NCBI RefSeq assembly: GCF_000715015.1
Contig: NZ_JMIW01000009.1
Coordinates: 102,396 to 166,395, forward strand
DNA from: Erythrobacter longus
GTDB lineage: Bacteria > Pseudomonadota > Alphaproteobacteria > Sphingomonadales > Sphingomonadaceae
Reading direction: 5' to 3'
DNA: 64,000 nt
Every line of letters begins with the position of its first letter. The stretch's first letter is position 1. Below, piece after piece: positions 1-9,234 of the stretch. Position numbers and translations under genes: made by a program. Below the pieces are notes generated by a model. It did not search any database, was not told the origin of the DNA, and was given only the letters and a program-made list of their open reading frames with translations.

Positions 1-69
1 AACCAAGGGAGACAATTTTGACGCATCCCGGCCTTGCCCTATCCCCGCCTCGCGCCCATTGATGCGGGC

Positions 70-1587
70 ATGGCTGAACCCACCCCTCTTTCACTCGTTG
101 ACAATGATATCGCCGGCGCTCGCAAGCTGCCCTCTAACCTCGAGGCAGAGGCCGCTTTTCTGGGCGCGGTGTTGATCGACAACCGGGTGATCGAGGAATT
201 GCAGACACCCATTCGGCCCGACCATTTTTTCGAGCCCCTGCATGAACGCATTTATGGGCGTATTCTGGCGCTGATTGAACGCAATGCGACCGCGTCCCCG
301 GTGACTTTGCGCCCGCATTTTGAAGCGGATGAGGCGTTAAAAGAGCTGGGCGGGCCAAAATATCTGGCACAGCTTACCGCCAATGGCGCTGGCCTTCTGG
401 CGCCGCGCGAACTGGCTCAGCAAATCTATGATCTTGCGCTGCTGCGCGAACTTGTCAGCGTTGGCCGGGGCCTCGTCGAAGGCGCGCTGGATACGTCGGA
501 AGACACCAGCCCGGTTGACCGGATCGCCCAGGCAGAAGCCGACCTTTACCGCGTGGCAGAGGGCGCTGCGACCGGCAAAGAAGCCGAATCGTTCCGCGAT
601 GCCGCCTTGACCGCGATCAAAATGGTCGAAGCCGCCATGAATTCAGGCGGCGGTTTGTCGGGCAAGACCTCCGGGCTTGTAACGCTCGACCAGAAAACCG
701 CTGGCCTGCATGATTCTGACCTTATCATCCTTGCCGGGCGTCCGGGCATGGGCAAAACCTCGCTTGCGACCAACATCGCCTTCAACTGCGCCGAAGAATA
801 CCTCAAATGGCAAAGCGAGGGCGGCGAACATTGTTACGGTGCGCCCACGGCCTTTTTCAGCCTGGAGATGAGCGCTGACCAGCTGGCGACGCGTATTCTG
901 GCCGAACAATCAGAAGTGTCCTCCGAGGCGCTTCGTTCAGGTACGCTGACCCGCGATGACTTTCAAAAACTGAGCTTTGCGAGCCAGCGTTTGGCGGAAC
1001 TCCCGCTGTTCATCGACGATACGCCCGGCCTTACCATTGGCGCGCTGCGGACACGGGCGCGCAGGCTTAAGCGGCGGCACAACATTGGCCTTATCGTCAT
1101 CGATTATCTGCAACTTCTTCAAGGGTCTGGCCGCGCAAACGATAACCGTGTGAATGAAATCTCGGAGATCAGCCGGGGCCTCAAAACGCTCGCAAAGGAA
1201 CTCAGCGTACCCGTGATTGCGCTCTCACAGCTTAGCCGTGCGGTGGAGCAACGCGAGGACAAACGGCCAATGCTCTCTGACCTCAGGGAATCGGGCTCGA
1301 TCGAGCAGGACGCCGATATGGTCTGGTTCATTTACCGCGAAGACTATTACCTCGAAGCGGTCCGTCCAGATATGCCCAATCCCGACGGATCAAGCTCACC
1401 TGATGTGCAAGACAAATACAGCCAGTGGGAGGCCAATTACCTCGAGAAAAAGAACAAGGCGACCCTGATCGTATCAAAGCAGCGTCACGGTTCGACCGGC
1501 AATGTCGCGCTCCATTTCCAAAGCGAGATCACCAAATTTACCTCGCCCAATACGCGGGATTATTCGAGCTGGGGGATGGAGGAATAG
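70..1587 (+). CDS. dnaB: Replicative DNA helicase DnaB
   Basis: Hexameric 5'-3' helicase that unwinds DNA at the replication fork and is loaded by the initiator system. The N-terminal DnaB domain covers about residues 25-130 and the RecA-like ATPase follows. Visible motifs are Walker A GRPGMGKTS near residue 223, Walker B-type LIVIDYLQLL near residue 341, and the C-terminal LSQLSRAVEQR and SDLRESGSIEQDAD blocks typical of DnaB. The frame is open from a TTG at 34, but ATG at 70 gives a more usual N-terminus (MAEPTPLS) and a 505-residue protein of normal length. No intein is present. Confidence 0.95.
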   Translation: MAEPTPLSLVDNDIAGARKLPSNLEAEAAFLGAVLIDNRVIEELQTPIRPDHFFEPLHERIYGRILALIERNATASPVTLRPHFEADEALKELGGPKYLAQLTANGAGLLAPRELAQQIYDLALLRELVSVGRGLVEGALDTSEDTSPVDRIAQAEADLYRVAEGAATGKEAESFRDAALTAIKMVEAAMNSGGGLSGKTSGLVTLDQKTAGLHDSDLIILAGRPGMGKTSLATNIAFNCAEEYLKWQSEGGEHCYGAPTAFFSLEMSADQLATRILAEQSEVSSEALRSGTLTRDDFQKLSFASQRLAELPLFIDDTPGLTIGALRTRARRLKRRHNIGLIVIDYLQLLQGSGRANDNRVNEISEISRGLKTLAKELSVPVIALSQLSRAVEQREDKRPMLSDLRESGSIEQDADMVWFIYREDYYLEAVRPDMPNPDGSSSPDVQDKYSQWEANYLEKKNKATLIVSKQRHGSTGNVALHFQSEITKFTSPNTRDYSSWGMEE

Positions 1588-1638
1588 AGCCGCCTCCCCG
1601 GCGCAATTTCCTTGACTCTGAGCCCGCCAAACACTAGC

Positions 1639-1667
1639 TTGACAGCTCTTTCCAAAAAGACTTTTGA
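1639..1667 (+). promoter_or_regulatory. Candidate sigma70-type promoter for rpoZ
   Basis: TTGACA at 1639-1644 is followed after 17 bases by TTTTGA at 1662-1667, about 18 bases before the rpoZ ATG. The -35 box is perfect and the -10 box is weak. Assigned by eye only. Confidence 0.4.
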
Positions 1668-1684
1668 TTTTATGAGGCTCGCCC

Positions 1685-2029
1685 ATGGCACGCGTTACCG
1701 TTGAAGATTGCGTCGATAAGGTTCCAAACCGCTTCGACCTCGTCCTGCTCGCAGCACAGCGCGCCCGTGAAATCTCAGGCGGCAGCGAACTGACGCTTGA
1801 CCGCGATCGTGACAAGAACCCGGTTGTGGCACTGCGCGAAATCGCTGAACAAACGATCAAGCCCAAGGAGCTTAAAGAAGCTCTGATAACCAGCCTTCAG
1901 AAGATCCTTCCCGATGACGAAGATGATGCCGATGAAATCGGTTCGCTCAGCCAATCGGCAGAGGCTCTGCGCATCACCGCGTCCGCGCCAACCCGGTCGA
2001 CTTCGATCGGGGCAGATTACGACGGGTAA
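1685..2029 (+). CDS. rpoZ: DNA-directed RNA polymerase omega subunit
   Basis: Small subunit that binds the beta' subunit and assists RNA polymerase assembly. The 114-residue product starts [13 protein letters not shown] and contains the family blocks [27 protein letters not shown] and the following helix (KELKEAL). The C-terminus is an acidic, Ser-rich tail, as usual in alphaproteobacterial omega. GAGG lies 7 bases before the ATG. The gene is monocistronic, flanked by a candidate promoter and a strong terminator. In many alphaproteobacteria rpoZ is followed by relA/spoT, but not here. Confidence 0.93.
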   Translation: MARVTVEDCVDKVPNRFDLVLLAAQRAREISGGSELTLDRDRDKNPVVALREIAEQTIKPKELKEALITSLQKILPDDEDDADEIGSLSQSAEALRITASAPTRSTSIGADYDG

Positions 2030-2053
2030 GCCGGGCGGTAACAAACCGAACTC

Positions 2054-2082
2054 AAAAGGCCGCGCTTATCGCGGCCTTTTTT
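2054..2082 (+). terminator. Rho-independent terminator after rpoZ
   Basis: GGCCGCG (2058-2064), a five-base loop, then CGCGGCC (2070-2076), flanked by AAAA upstream and a run of six T downstream. A textbook intrinsic terminator. Confidence 0.9.
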
Positions 2083-2200
2083 GTGCGCGCGAGGGATGTG
2101 GGATCGGTAAAGACGCAAGCTCAAACGCAAGACATCTCCCTTTGGCATTCGGGGCGCATTGGCTATAGTGCAGTGCAGCACGGACGGGGGGCAGCTGGAC

Positions 2201-3346
2201 ATGAGCGATATTGCCGAGGGGATTGGCACAGTGATCGAAGGCGGCGTTGCTGGCCGCGCGGTCGAGCCTGAGCGCAGCGGCGATGGCGCGGCCAAAACTT
2301 ACGGCCCAGACACCTGCCTCAACTGCGGCGCCCATGCTCCGGATAAATTCTGCCCCAATTGCGGCCAGAAAACTCAAGTTCACCGCTCCCTCGCCGCGAT
2401 TGGCCATGATCTGATGCACGGCGTTTTGCACCTGGACGGCAAGCTTTGGCGCACCCTGCCTGTGCTCGTCTTCAAACCGGGAAAGCTCACGCGCCGTTAC
2501 ATTGATGGCGAACGCGCAAAATTCGTCAGTCCGATGGCGATGTTCCTGTTCAGCATCTTTGCGATGTTTGCCGTTTTCCAGATGGTCGGGCTCACCACTC
2601 CGACCGAGGTCAACGTCCCTGACCCCGCGCAAATCGTGCGCGAACAGGGCGAGGCAGAGGCCGCGCGGCTGCGAGAGGAGATCGCAGCCCTTCCCGCAGA
2701 CAGCCAAGAGCGCGCCAACCTCGCCGCGGAGCTCGCCACGATCGAAGGCTATCTCGAAAGAGAGGCGAACGGCGAATTGACAACGCAGGAGATCGTCCAG
2801 GACATGCAGGCAGAAGCCGCAGAAGATGGCTCTGAAACATCCGCCGATCTGCTCGACAATATCAACGAGGCGCTGTTTTCAGAAGACTCCAATGCCGAGA
2901 TGAACCTCACTGGTTTTGAGGCAATCGACAAGGGGCTTTTGAAAAAGTGGCGCGATAATCCAGGGCTGATGCTCTACAAATTGCAGGCCAATGGTTACAA
3001 ATTCAGCTGGCTTCTGATCCCGATTTCTCTGCCGTTTGTGTGGCTTGTCTTTGCATGGAAACGGCGGTTCAAAGCCTATGATCACGCGATATTCGTGACC
3101 TATTCGCTTTCCTTCATGTCGCTATTGTTCATCGCCTTATCGGTGTTGGGAACGCTCGGCATCGGTGCGCAATTCGTGGTCATGGCGCTCTTTATCATCC
3201 CCCCGATTCACATCTATAAACAGTTGCGCTGGACCTATGATCTCTCGCGCTTTTCGGCCCTCTGGCGGCTTATCATGCTGAGCGTATTTATCTGGATCAT
3301 CGCGCTTGTGTTCCTTCAGGCATTGCTGCTCTTGGGCGCGTTTTAA
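2201..3346 (+). CDS. DUF3667 family membrane protein with zinc ribbon
   Basis: Function unknown. After about 25 residues there is a four-cysteine zinc ribbon (CLNCG ... CPNCGQ). Next comes an amphipathic section with FKPGKLTRRYIDGERAKFVSPM leading into a first membrane segment, a typical DUF3667 arrangement. A long charged, Glu/Ala-rich probable coiled-coil region follows (about residues 140-240). The C-terminal third has several more hydrophobic membrane segments. The frame is open from 2159, but ATG 2201 has a G-rich ribosome site (GGGGGG) about ten bases upstream and gives the natural N-terminus MSDIAEG. It is monocistronic and converges on ftsH at a shared terminator. Confidence 0.75.
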   Translation: MSDIAEGIGTVIEGGVAGRAVEPERSGDGAAKTYGPDTCLNCGAHAPDKFCPNCGQKTQVHRSLAAIGHDLMHGVLHLDGKLWRTLPVLVFKPGKLTRRYIDGERAKFVSPMAMFLFSIFAMFAVFQMVGLTTPTEVNVPDPAQIVREQGEAEAARLREEIAALPADSQERANLAAELATIEGYLEREANGELTTQEIVQDMQAEAAEDGSETSADLLDNINEALFSEDSNAEMNLTGFEAIDKGLLKKWRDNPGLMLYKLQANGYKFSWLLIPISLPFVWLVFAWKRRFKAYDHAIFVTYSLSFMSLLFIALSVLGTLGIGAQFVVMALFIIPPIHIYKQLRWTYDLSRFSALWRLIMLSVFIWIIALVFLQALLLLGAF

Positions 3347-3387
3347 GAAAAAAGGGCGCTTGCGATCTGGTCGCAAGCGCCCTTTTC
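3347..3387. terminator. Bidirectional terminator between the DUF3667 gene and ftsH
   Basis: A 13-bp perfect stem (AGGGCGCTTGCGA at 3353-3365 against its complement at 3371-3383) has a five-base loop. It is flanked by A and T tracts on both sides, so it can terminate the convergent genes in either direction. Confidence 0.9.
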
Positions 3388-3411
3388 TGATTTTGTGTGA
3401 TGGCGAAAGCC

Positions 3412-5373
3412 TTACGCGCCTTGCGGTGCTTCCCCGCCAGAGCCGCCGAAACGCTTGCCCGCTTTGGGAACAGCAGAGCCTTGAACCGGCTTTACAACGC
3501 TGGGGCCCTTGGGCTCATCAGGGCGATCAATCTTGCCGTCTTTCATCAGCTGGTCGATCTCGTCACCGGTAAGCGTCTCATACTCAAGCAAGGCTTGCGC
3601 GAGCAGGTGGAGCTTGTCCTCCTGCTCTTTGAGGATGTCTTCAGCGCGCTTCAGCCCGCCTTCGACAAGGCTCTTGATCTCGGCATCGATCAGCTTGTTC
3701 GTTTCTGCCCCGCCCATCGTGCGCGCGGTTTGACCCATGCCAAGATAGCCTTCCTGGCTTTGCTCGTACTGGAGCGGGCCAAGCTTCTCGCTCATGCCCC
3801 ATTTGGTGACCATGTTGCGCGCCAGATCGGTTGCGTACTGGATATCACCAGACGCACCAGAGGACACTTTGTCGTGGCCAAAGATGATGTCTTCAGCAAC
3901 CCGCCCACCCATCGCAACCGCTAGGTTCGCGTGCATTTTGTCGCGGTGATAGGAATAGCTGTCCCGTTCTGGCAGGCGCATCACCATGCCCAGCGCACGG
4001 CCGCGCGGGATGATGGTTGCCTTGTGGATCGGATCAGACGCCGGCTCATTGATCGAAACAAGCGCGTGGCCTGCCTCGTGGTAAGCGGTCATCTTCTTTT
4101 CGTCCTCGGTCATGACCATAGAGCGGCGTTCCGCGCCCATCATGACCTTGTCTTTGGCGTCCTCAAATTCCTGCATCGCAACCAGACGCTTGTTCCGGCG
4201 CGCTGCCAAAAGAGCGGCCTCGTTCACGAGGTTTGCAAGGTCCGCGCCTGAGAAGCCCGGAGTACCACGCGCAATCGTGCGCGGGTTTACGTCAGGAGCC
4301 AGCGGCACTTTCTTCATGTGCACGCCGAGGATTTTCTCGCGTCCGTCAATATCAGGGATCGGTACAACAACCTGACGGTCAAAGCGGCCCGGACGCAGCA
4401 GCGCGGGGTCAAGCACGTCAGGACGGTTGGTCGCCGCGATGATGATGATGCCTTCATTGGCTTCAAAGCCATCCATCTCAACCAGAAGCTGGTTCAGCGT
4501 TTGCTCGCGCTCGTCGTTTGAGTTGCCAAGGCCATGGCCACGTGAACGGCCAACCGCGTCGATCTCATCGATGAACACGATGCAAGGGCTGCTCTTTTTC
4601 GCTTGCTCAAACATGTCGCGCACACGGCTTGCGCCGACGCCCACGAACATTTCAACAAAGTCGGAACCCGAAATCGTGAAGAAGGGAACACCCGCCTCGC
4701 CTGCAATGGCACGGGCAAGAAGCGTTTTACCGGTACCGGGCGATCCGACCAGCAACGCGCCTTTGGGGATTTGTCCGCCCAGTTTGGAGAAGCGTGTCGG
4801 GTCTTTCAAAAACTCGACGATCTCCTCAAGCTCCTCGCGCGCTTCATCGATACCAGCGACATCGTCAAAGGTAACGCGCCCCTGGCGTTCGGTCAGCATC
4901 TTGGCTTTGGACTTGCCAAAACCCATCGCCCCGCCGCCGCCGCCTTTTTGCACTTGGCGAAGGGCGAAGAAGGCGATCCCGAGGATGAGAATGAATGGAA
5001 GCGCCTGAACCAGAATGACGAGCAGCAGGCTGGTTTGCTCTGGCGCTTTACCAGTGAAGCGCACTTCGTTCTCTTCGAGCAAAGTGGTGATCTGCGTATC
5101 GCTCGCGACCGGGACTGTGCTGAATGCCTCACCGCTCTTGAGCGTGCCTGTGATCAAGTCTTCGCCAAGAGCCACATCTTTGACAGAGCCAGCCGCCACC
5201 TGATCACGGAATTCTGAATAGGCCATCTGCTCACCGGCTGGCTGTCCGCCGCCGTTGAACATCGAAACCACGAGAAGAAGCGCCATAAAAATGCCGCCCC
5301 AGATCATCAGCTGTTTCACCCAGGGGTTTTGACCTTCGGGTGGCCCATCGTTTGGATCGTTTTGGTCGTTCAT
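3412..5373 (-). CDS. ftsH: ATP-dependent zinc metalloprotease FtsH
   Basis: Membrane-anchored AAA+ protease that degrades misfolded membrane proteins and regulatory proteins. The 653-residue product has an N-terminal membrane segment (about 22-42), a periplasmic domain, a second membrane segment (about 120-142) and the AAA domain with Walker A GSPGTGKT near residue 209 and Walker [12 protein letters not shown]. The second region of homology is [11 protein letters not shown] and the zinc-protease motif HEAGH lies near residue 430. Length and domains are normal. It is transcribed leftward after the tetR gene with a 113-bp gap holding its own candidate heat-shock promoter. In alphaproteobacteria ftsH often sits next to tilS, but not here. 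Confidence 0.97.
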   Translation of the reverse strand: MNDQNDPNDGPPEGQNPWVKQLMIWGGIFMALLLVVSMFNGGGQPAGEQMAYSEFRDQVAAGSVKDVALGEDLITGTLKSGEAFSTVPVASDTQITTLLEENEVRFTGKAPEQTSLLLVILVQALPFILILGIAFFALRQVQKGGGGGAMGFGKSKAKMLTERQGRVTFDDVAGIDEAREELEEIVEFLKDPTRFSKLGGQIPKGALLVGSPGTGKTLLARAIAGEAGVPFFTISGSDFVEMFVGVGASRVRDMFEQAKKSSPCIVFIDEIDAVGRSRGHGLGNSNDEREQTLNQLLVEMDGFEANEGIIIIAATNRPDVLDPALLRPGRFDRQVVVPIPDIDGREKILGVHMKKVPLAPDVNPRTIARGTPGFSGADLANLVNEAALLAARRNKRLVAMQEFEDAKDKVMMGAERRSMVMTEDEKKMTAYHEAGHALVSINEPASDPIHKATIIPRGRALGMVMRLPERDSYSYHRDKMHANLAVAMGGRVAEDIIFGHDKVSSGASGDIQYATDLARNMVTKWGMSEKLGPLQYEQSQEGYLGMGQTARTMGGAETNKLIDAEIKSLVEGGLKRAEDILKEQEDKLHLLAQALLEYETLTGDEIDQLMKDGKIDRPDEPKGPSVVKPVQGSAVPKAGKRFGGSGGEAPQGA

Positions 5374-5400
5374 TCGCGTCGATTCCTTAATTGAGCTTCC

Positions 5401-5429
5401 AATGTAGGACGGGCGGGATGAATCGCAAG
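5401..5429 (-). promoter_or_regulatory. Candidate RpoH (sigma32) promoter for ftsH
   Basis: Read on the minus strand, CTTG (complement of 5426-5429), 17 bases, then CCTACATT (complement of 5401-5408). This closely fits the alphaproteobacterial heat-shock consensus CTTG-N17/18-CYTATNT with one mismatch, and lies 28 bases upstream of the ftsH ATG. Heat-shock control of ftsH is known in Caulobacter; here it is inferred. Confidence 0.5.
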
Positions 5430-5486
5430 CAAATGCGTATCTGCGCCAAGCCCGCTATTTTCGCACACTCACATCAAGAAATACGA

Positions 5487-6182
5487 TTAATCCGCCCGGT
5501 AGGCTGCAAGAAAGACGCGAACGGCTCCCGCTATCCGCTCGTTGTTTTCAATTTCTGACGGCTTTGCGCCAAATCGCCGCTCCAGATCGCCCATGCCCTT
5601 GGCCATCGAAACAAATTGCTCCGCCGCCAGATCAGGGTCCGCAATGGAAAGCTCACCGCGTGCGCAAGCATGCGCAAGCCATGCGCTAAAACCAGCCTTC
5701 ATGCGCCACGGTCCAGCTTCGAGAAATGCCTGACCCACAGCCGGGTCGCGTTCGGTTTCCGCCGCAATTCTGCGTTCAAACTGCATCATTTCAGGCCGCG
5801 ACAAGAACGCAAATATCGCCTCTCCAAACGTTGTGAGGCGCTCTTCGATCGTGCCACTGGGGATCTCTTCGATCGTGAAATACCCGCGCATTTTCTCGCA
5901 TTCCCGTTCTACTGCAGCGGTGAAAAGGCCACGCTTGTCCCCGAAGTGGTTGTAGATCGTGACCTTTGATACCCCCGCATCAGCCGCAACCTGTTCAATC
6001 GAAGTCGCGGCAAAACCATCGTGCATGAACCGATCAGACGCTGCAGCAATAATCGCCTCGCGCTTGACCGCATCAGACGGCCTGCCGGCTTTTCTTTTTT
6101 CAGGTTTGGGAACGGCGATATTCAATTTTTTATGGAACCTGCCCGGAATTGCTGAGTTGACAAAATGAACGACGGCGTTCAA
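5487..6182 (-). CDS. TetR/AcrR family transcriptional repressor
   Basis: Probable ligand-responsive repressor of the divergent efflux operon. The helix-turn-helix is clear: AIIAAASDRFMHDGFAATSIEQVAADAGVSKVTIYNHFGDK is split over about residues 44-84 and followed by a variable helical ligand domain. No ATG is available. The first start is TTG at 6182, which would lie inside the operator. TTG at 6125 (residue 20) is an alternative that leaves the Lys/Arg-rich arm before the HTH. The next gene, ftsH, is on the same strand but is probably separately transcribed. The facing genes encode an ABC-type tripartite pump, the usual target of such repressors. Confidence 0.85.
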   Translation of the reverse strand: MNAVVHFVNSAIPGRFHKKLNIAVPKPEKRKAGRPSDAVKREAIIAAASDRFMHDGFAATSIEQVAADAGVSKVTIYNHFGDKRGLFTAAVERECEKMRGYFTIEEIPSGTIEERLTTFGEAIFAFLSRPEMMQFERRIAAETERDPAVGQAFLEAGPWRMKAGFSAWLAHACARGELSIADPDLAAEQFVSMAKGMGDLERRFGAKPSEIENNERIAGAVRVFLAAYRAD

Positions 6183-6201
6183 TTAAACGGTGTCGTTCAT
6201 T
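6157..6201 (+). promoter_or_regulatory. Promoter and double TetR-type operator of the efflux operon
   Basis: TTGACA at 6157-6162 is followed after 17 bases by CAATTA, a plausible promoter for the rightward operon. Inside and just beyond it, arms AATGAACGAC (6164-6173) and GTCGTTCATT (6192-6201) form a perfect inverted repeat. Each half is itself palindromic: GAACG-ACGG-CGTTC at 6167-6180 and AACG-GTGT-CGTT at 6186-6197. This looks like two adjacent operator sites of the form AACG-N4-CGTT. It overlaps the possible 5' end of tetR, so autoregulation is expected. Confidence 0.65.
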
Positions 6202-6270
6202 ATTGTCGATTCCTTCTCTCCCCGCAACCCTTGTTTTTCGGGCTGCCCTCGACGAAAGTGTAAGCTACGC

Positions 6271-7407
6271 ATGCTCTGGATAGCGATCCGAATGCTCACT
6301 GGGGACAGTCAGAAGTTCTACGGGCTTTTGTTTGGCATCGCCTTTTCAACCCTCCTGAATACCCAGCAGCTGACCATCTTTGTGAATTTGATCGAGCGCG
6401 GTGCGAGCGGCGTTTACAACGCGCCAGAGGCCGAGATTTGGGTCATGGACCCGGTCAGCCGGACTACGGAAGTCAATTACGCCATGCCCTCGACCGCGCT
6501 TGATGAAGTGCGCTCGGTTGAAGGGGTTGAATGGGCCGTCCCTCACCTGCGCGCACCTGCATCGGTACGGTCGAGCACGGGTGACCTGGAAGGGGTGCAG
6601 ATTGTCGGGGTTGATGATGCAACCTTGATTGGCCTGCCGGAACGGTTGCTGGCGACGAACAAATCCATCCTCTCTCAACCCGACACTGTTTTGATCGATG
6701 ACGTTGGCATCATCAATTTGTTTGAAAGCGGCGAGGACCCGATTGGGCAGCGACTTGAGCTAAACGATCAGCGCGCAATCATTCGCGGGGTAGCCGACGC
6801 CATTCCCAGCTTTACCAGCCAGGTGACGCTCTACACCAAATATTCGCAGGCGCTCAATTACGTACCCGGAACGCGCAACCGTTTGACATTTGTGCTTGCT
6901 GGCGTTGCCGATGGCGAAACCGCCGAGGCTGTGGCGCAAAGAATCGAAGAGCAAACGGGGCTGAAGGCTGAAACGCGCGAGGAATTTGCCCAGGCAGGCG
7001 TCGATTTCATCATCCAGAACACAGGCATTCCGACCAATTTCGGGATCACCGTTGTTCTTGGATTTGTTGTCGGCGTAGCGATTGTCGGGCTCACATTCAG
7101 CCTGTTCATCCGCGACAACATCAAACAGTTTGGCGCTCTCAAAGCGATCGGGGTGACCAATCTCAAGATCATGCGGATGGTCGCCGCGCAAGCCGGGCTG
7201 GTTGGCGCAATCGGTTATGCCTTTGGGATTGTTGGAACCGTGGCATTCTTGTGGGGATTTAGCGGCAATCCCTTTTTCAAAGGCTTTTATATCCCCTGGC
7301 AGATACCACTCATCAGCCTTGGAGCGGTCATCATCATTCTCGCAATAACCGGCTGGCTCGCGCTGCGCAGCGTCCTTTCAACGGAACCCGCTGCGGTGTT
7401 CAGGTAG
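6271..7407 (+). CDS. ABC transporter permease, FtsX/MacB (DevC-like) type
   Basis: Inner-membrane subunit of a tripartite efflux system. One N-terminal membrane segment (about residues 14-34) precedes a periplasmic MacB-like core domain. Three C-terminal segments follow (about 260-285, 310-335, 345-370), with the FtsX-type region FGALKAIGVTN between them. Topology and length (378 residues) match DevC-like permeases. The frame is open from GTG 6190, but ATG 6271 starts directly at the first hydrophobic helix (MLWIAIRML) and lies outside the operator, so it is preferred. The ATPase, adaptor and outer-membrane genes follow in order. Confidence 0.85.
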   Translation: MLWIAIRMLTGDSQKFYGLLFGIAFSTLLNTQQLTIFVNLIERGASGVYNAPEAEIWVMDPVSRTTEVNYAMPSTALDEVRSVEGVEWAVPHLRAPASVRSSTGDLEGVQIVGVDDATLIGLPERLLATNKSILSQPDTVLIDDVGIINLFESGEDPIGQRLELNDQRAIIRGVADAIPSFTSQVTLYTKYSQALNYVPGTRNRLTFVLAGVADGETAEAVAQRIEEQTGLKAETREEFAQAGVDFIIQNTGIPTNFGITVVLGFVVGVAIVGLTFSLFIRDNIKQFGALKAIGVTNLKIMRMVAAQAGLVGAIGYAFGIVGTVAFLWGFSGNPFFKGFYIPWQIPLISLGAVIIILAITGWLALRSVLSTEPAAVFR

Positions 7408-7419
7408 GCGGTAAAGACA

Positions 7420-8175
7420 ATGAACGAAACGACCCCCACAGTCATGGACACCAAAGCAATCGGTGGACGCTCTGCAGAAGCGGCCATTTGCGCGCGCGGC
7501 ATCACGCGAGATTTCAAGGCCGGACAGTCAACCATCCGGGTGCTTCACGGCATCGACACCGATATCAAACCGGGTGAAATGACCTTCGTGGTCGGAGAGA
7601 GCGGGTCAGGCAAAACCACGCTGATCTCGATCATGTGCGGTATTCTTTGGCCTACAGACGGCGAGGTAAAGGTTTTTGGGACCGACATTTACAAGCTGTC
7701 TGATGCCGAGCTTGTGAACTTTCGCCTCGAAAACATCGGTTTTATCTTTCAGCAATATAACCTCATCCCCTCGATTGACGCAGCGGCGAATGCAGCGGTC
7801 CCCTTGATTGCCCAGGGGATGCGCGTTGGTGAGGCGCGCGAAAAAGCCAAAGCCCTTCTGGAAAAGCTCAATATCGGCGATCAGGCAGATAAGCTTCCCA
7901 ATCAGCTTTCCGGTGGTCAGCAGCAGCGCGTCGCGATTGCGCGCGCTCTGGTGCATGAACCGCGCCTTGTGGTGTGTGATGAACCGACCGCGGCACTTGA
8001 TACAAGTTCAGGGCGGCGGGTGATGGACCTGCTTCGCGAAGTCGCTGTGGCCGAAGACCGCGCCTGCATCATCGTCACCCACGACAACCGCATTTTCGAC
8101 CTCGCAGACCGCATCCTTGTTCTGGAAGACGGCCTTGTCACACACGACGGGACCGACATGCCGGACGGACATTAG
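7420..8175 (+). CDS. ABC transporter ATP-binding protein (MacB/DevA/LolD-like)
   Basis: Cytoplasmic ATPase partner of the preceding permease. The 251-residue product has Walker A GESGSGKTT near residue 60, a Q-loop region FIFQQYNLIP, signature LSGGQQQR near residue 165, Walker B LVVCDEPTAALD and switch histidine IVTHD. It begins 12 bases after the permease stop, so co-translation is likely. It belongs to the mechanotransmission subgroup that pairs with MacB/FtsX permeases. The substrate cannot be read from the sequence. Confidence 0.9.
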   Translation: MNETTPTVMDTKAIGGRSAEAAICARGITRDFKAGQSTIRVLHGIDTDIKPGEMTFVVGESGSGKTTLISIMCGILWPTDGEVKVFGTDIYKLSDAELVNFRLENIGFIFQQYNLIPSIDAAANAAVPLIAQGMRVGEAREKAKALLEKLNIGDQADKLPNQLSGGQQQRVAIARALVHEPRLVVCDEPTAALDTSSGRRVMDLLREVAVAEDRACIIVTHDNRIFDLADRILVLEDGLVTHDGTDMPDGH

Positions 8176-8240
8176 CGCGAGGAAATCAAAGCGCCGCTTC
8201 GCAATTCCTTTAAGCCTCTCCTACTCTCAAGAGACACATC

Positions 8241-9230
8241 ATGGCCCTTCTTCCCTCAAACGTCAGCTTCTCACGGCAAATCCTGCCGGTTCTTGCGCTC
8301 ATCGGGATTGCCTGCGCGGTGCTTTACATCGCGGTTGGCCTTCCGGACCGCTCGACCGCAGAGCCTACCACTGAACCGCCAAAGGCAACCGGTGAGCTGG
8401 CGAATAGTGCGCGGGTCGCAGGCGCTGGGATCGTTGAACCGGCCAGCGAAGTGATCGACATTGGTTCTGCGCTATCGGGCCTTGTCACCGATGTCCGGGT
8501 GGCTCCGGGCGACCGCGTCGAAAAAGGCCAACCCTTGTTCCTCGTCGATGCGCGCTCTGCCCGGGCACAATTGTCAGAAGCCAACGCCGCCATCAACGAA
8601 GCACGCGCAGCGATTGCAGAGGCGCAAACCGCTCGAAAAACAGCCGCTGATCAACTGGCGCTGTATGCCAGCCTATCCGATCCAGCCGCCGTCAGCCGTT
8701 CGGAAGTCATCCGGGTAGAGGGCGAAGCGCAAGCTGCAAAAAGCCGCCTCGCTGTGGCCCGTGCGCGCTTGAATGCAGCCCAAGCGAGGGCAAGCAGCGT
8801 TCGAACCGAGATCGAGCGGCTTGTCATTCGCGCGCCGATCTCTGGCGAAATTCTCGCCGTGAATGTGCGCCCGGGCGAATTTGTTGCAACGCAAGGCGGC
8901 GGCAACGCTCAACCCTTCATGCAGATGGGCGAAACCAATCCCTTGCACATCCGCGTCGACATTGACGAAAACGAAGCGGCGCGCGTTAAGGTCGGCGCCC
9001 CTGCCATCGTCTCGCCGCGCGGCGATGCTGACACCCGTGTCGAGGCGGCCTTTGTGAGAGTGGAGCCGCAAGTGGTGCCCAAACGCTCGCTCACCAACAG
9101 CGCGGCTGAGCGGGTTGATGTGCGTGTGCTCCAGATCATCTACGCCCTGCCCCAGAACGAAGCGAGTGATGCCTTCCGTGTCGGCCAACAAATCGACGCC
9201 TTCATTCCCGCCAAAGAGAAGGGGGAATAG
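8241..9230 (+). CDS. HlyD-family periplasmic adaptor (membrane fusion) protein
   Basis: Links the inner-membrane ABC permease to the outer-membrane channel. There is an uncleaved N-terminal membrane anchor (about residues 14-32), a first lipoyl half (GAGIVEPASEVIDIG...VAPGDRVEKGQPLF), and a long alanine-rich coiled-coil hairpin (about 110-185). The second lipoyl half contains VIRAPISGEIL, and a beta-barrel domain ends the protein. At 329 residues it is a usual DevB-like length. It lies 65 bases after the ATPase gene and 4 bases before the outer-membrane lipoprotein gene, so all four genes form one operon. Confidence 0.88.
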   Translation: MALLPSNVSFSRQILPVLALIGIACAVLYIAVGLPDRSTAEPTTEPPKATGELANSARVAGAGIVEPASEVIDIGSALSGLVTDVRVAPGDRVEKGQPLFLVDARSARAQLSEANAAINEARAAIAEAQTARKTAADQLALYASLSDPAAVSRSEVIRVEGEAQAAKSRLAVARARLNAAQARASSVRTEIERLVIRAPISGEILAVNVRPGEFVATQGGGNAQPFMQMGETNPLHIRVDIDENEAARVKVGAPAIVSPRGDADTRVEAAFVRVEPQVVPKRSLTNSAAERVDVRVLQIIYALPQNEASDAFRVGQQIDAFIPAKEKGE

Positions 9231-9234
9231 ACAC

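Noticed and set aside
3509..5217. Several long plus-strand open frames opposite ftsH
   Set aside because: They mirror codon structure of ftsH, have no ribosome sites, show no domain pattern, and lie wholly within a well-conserved gene.
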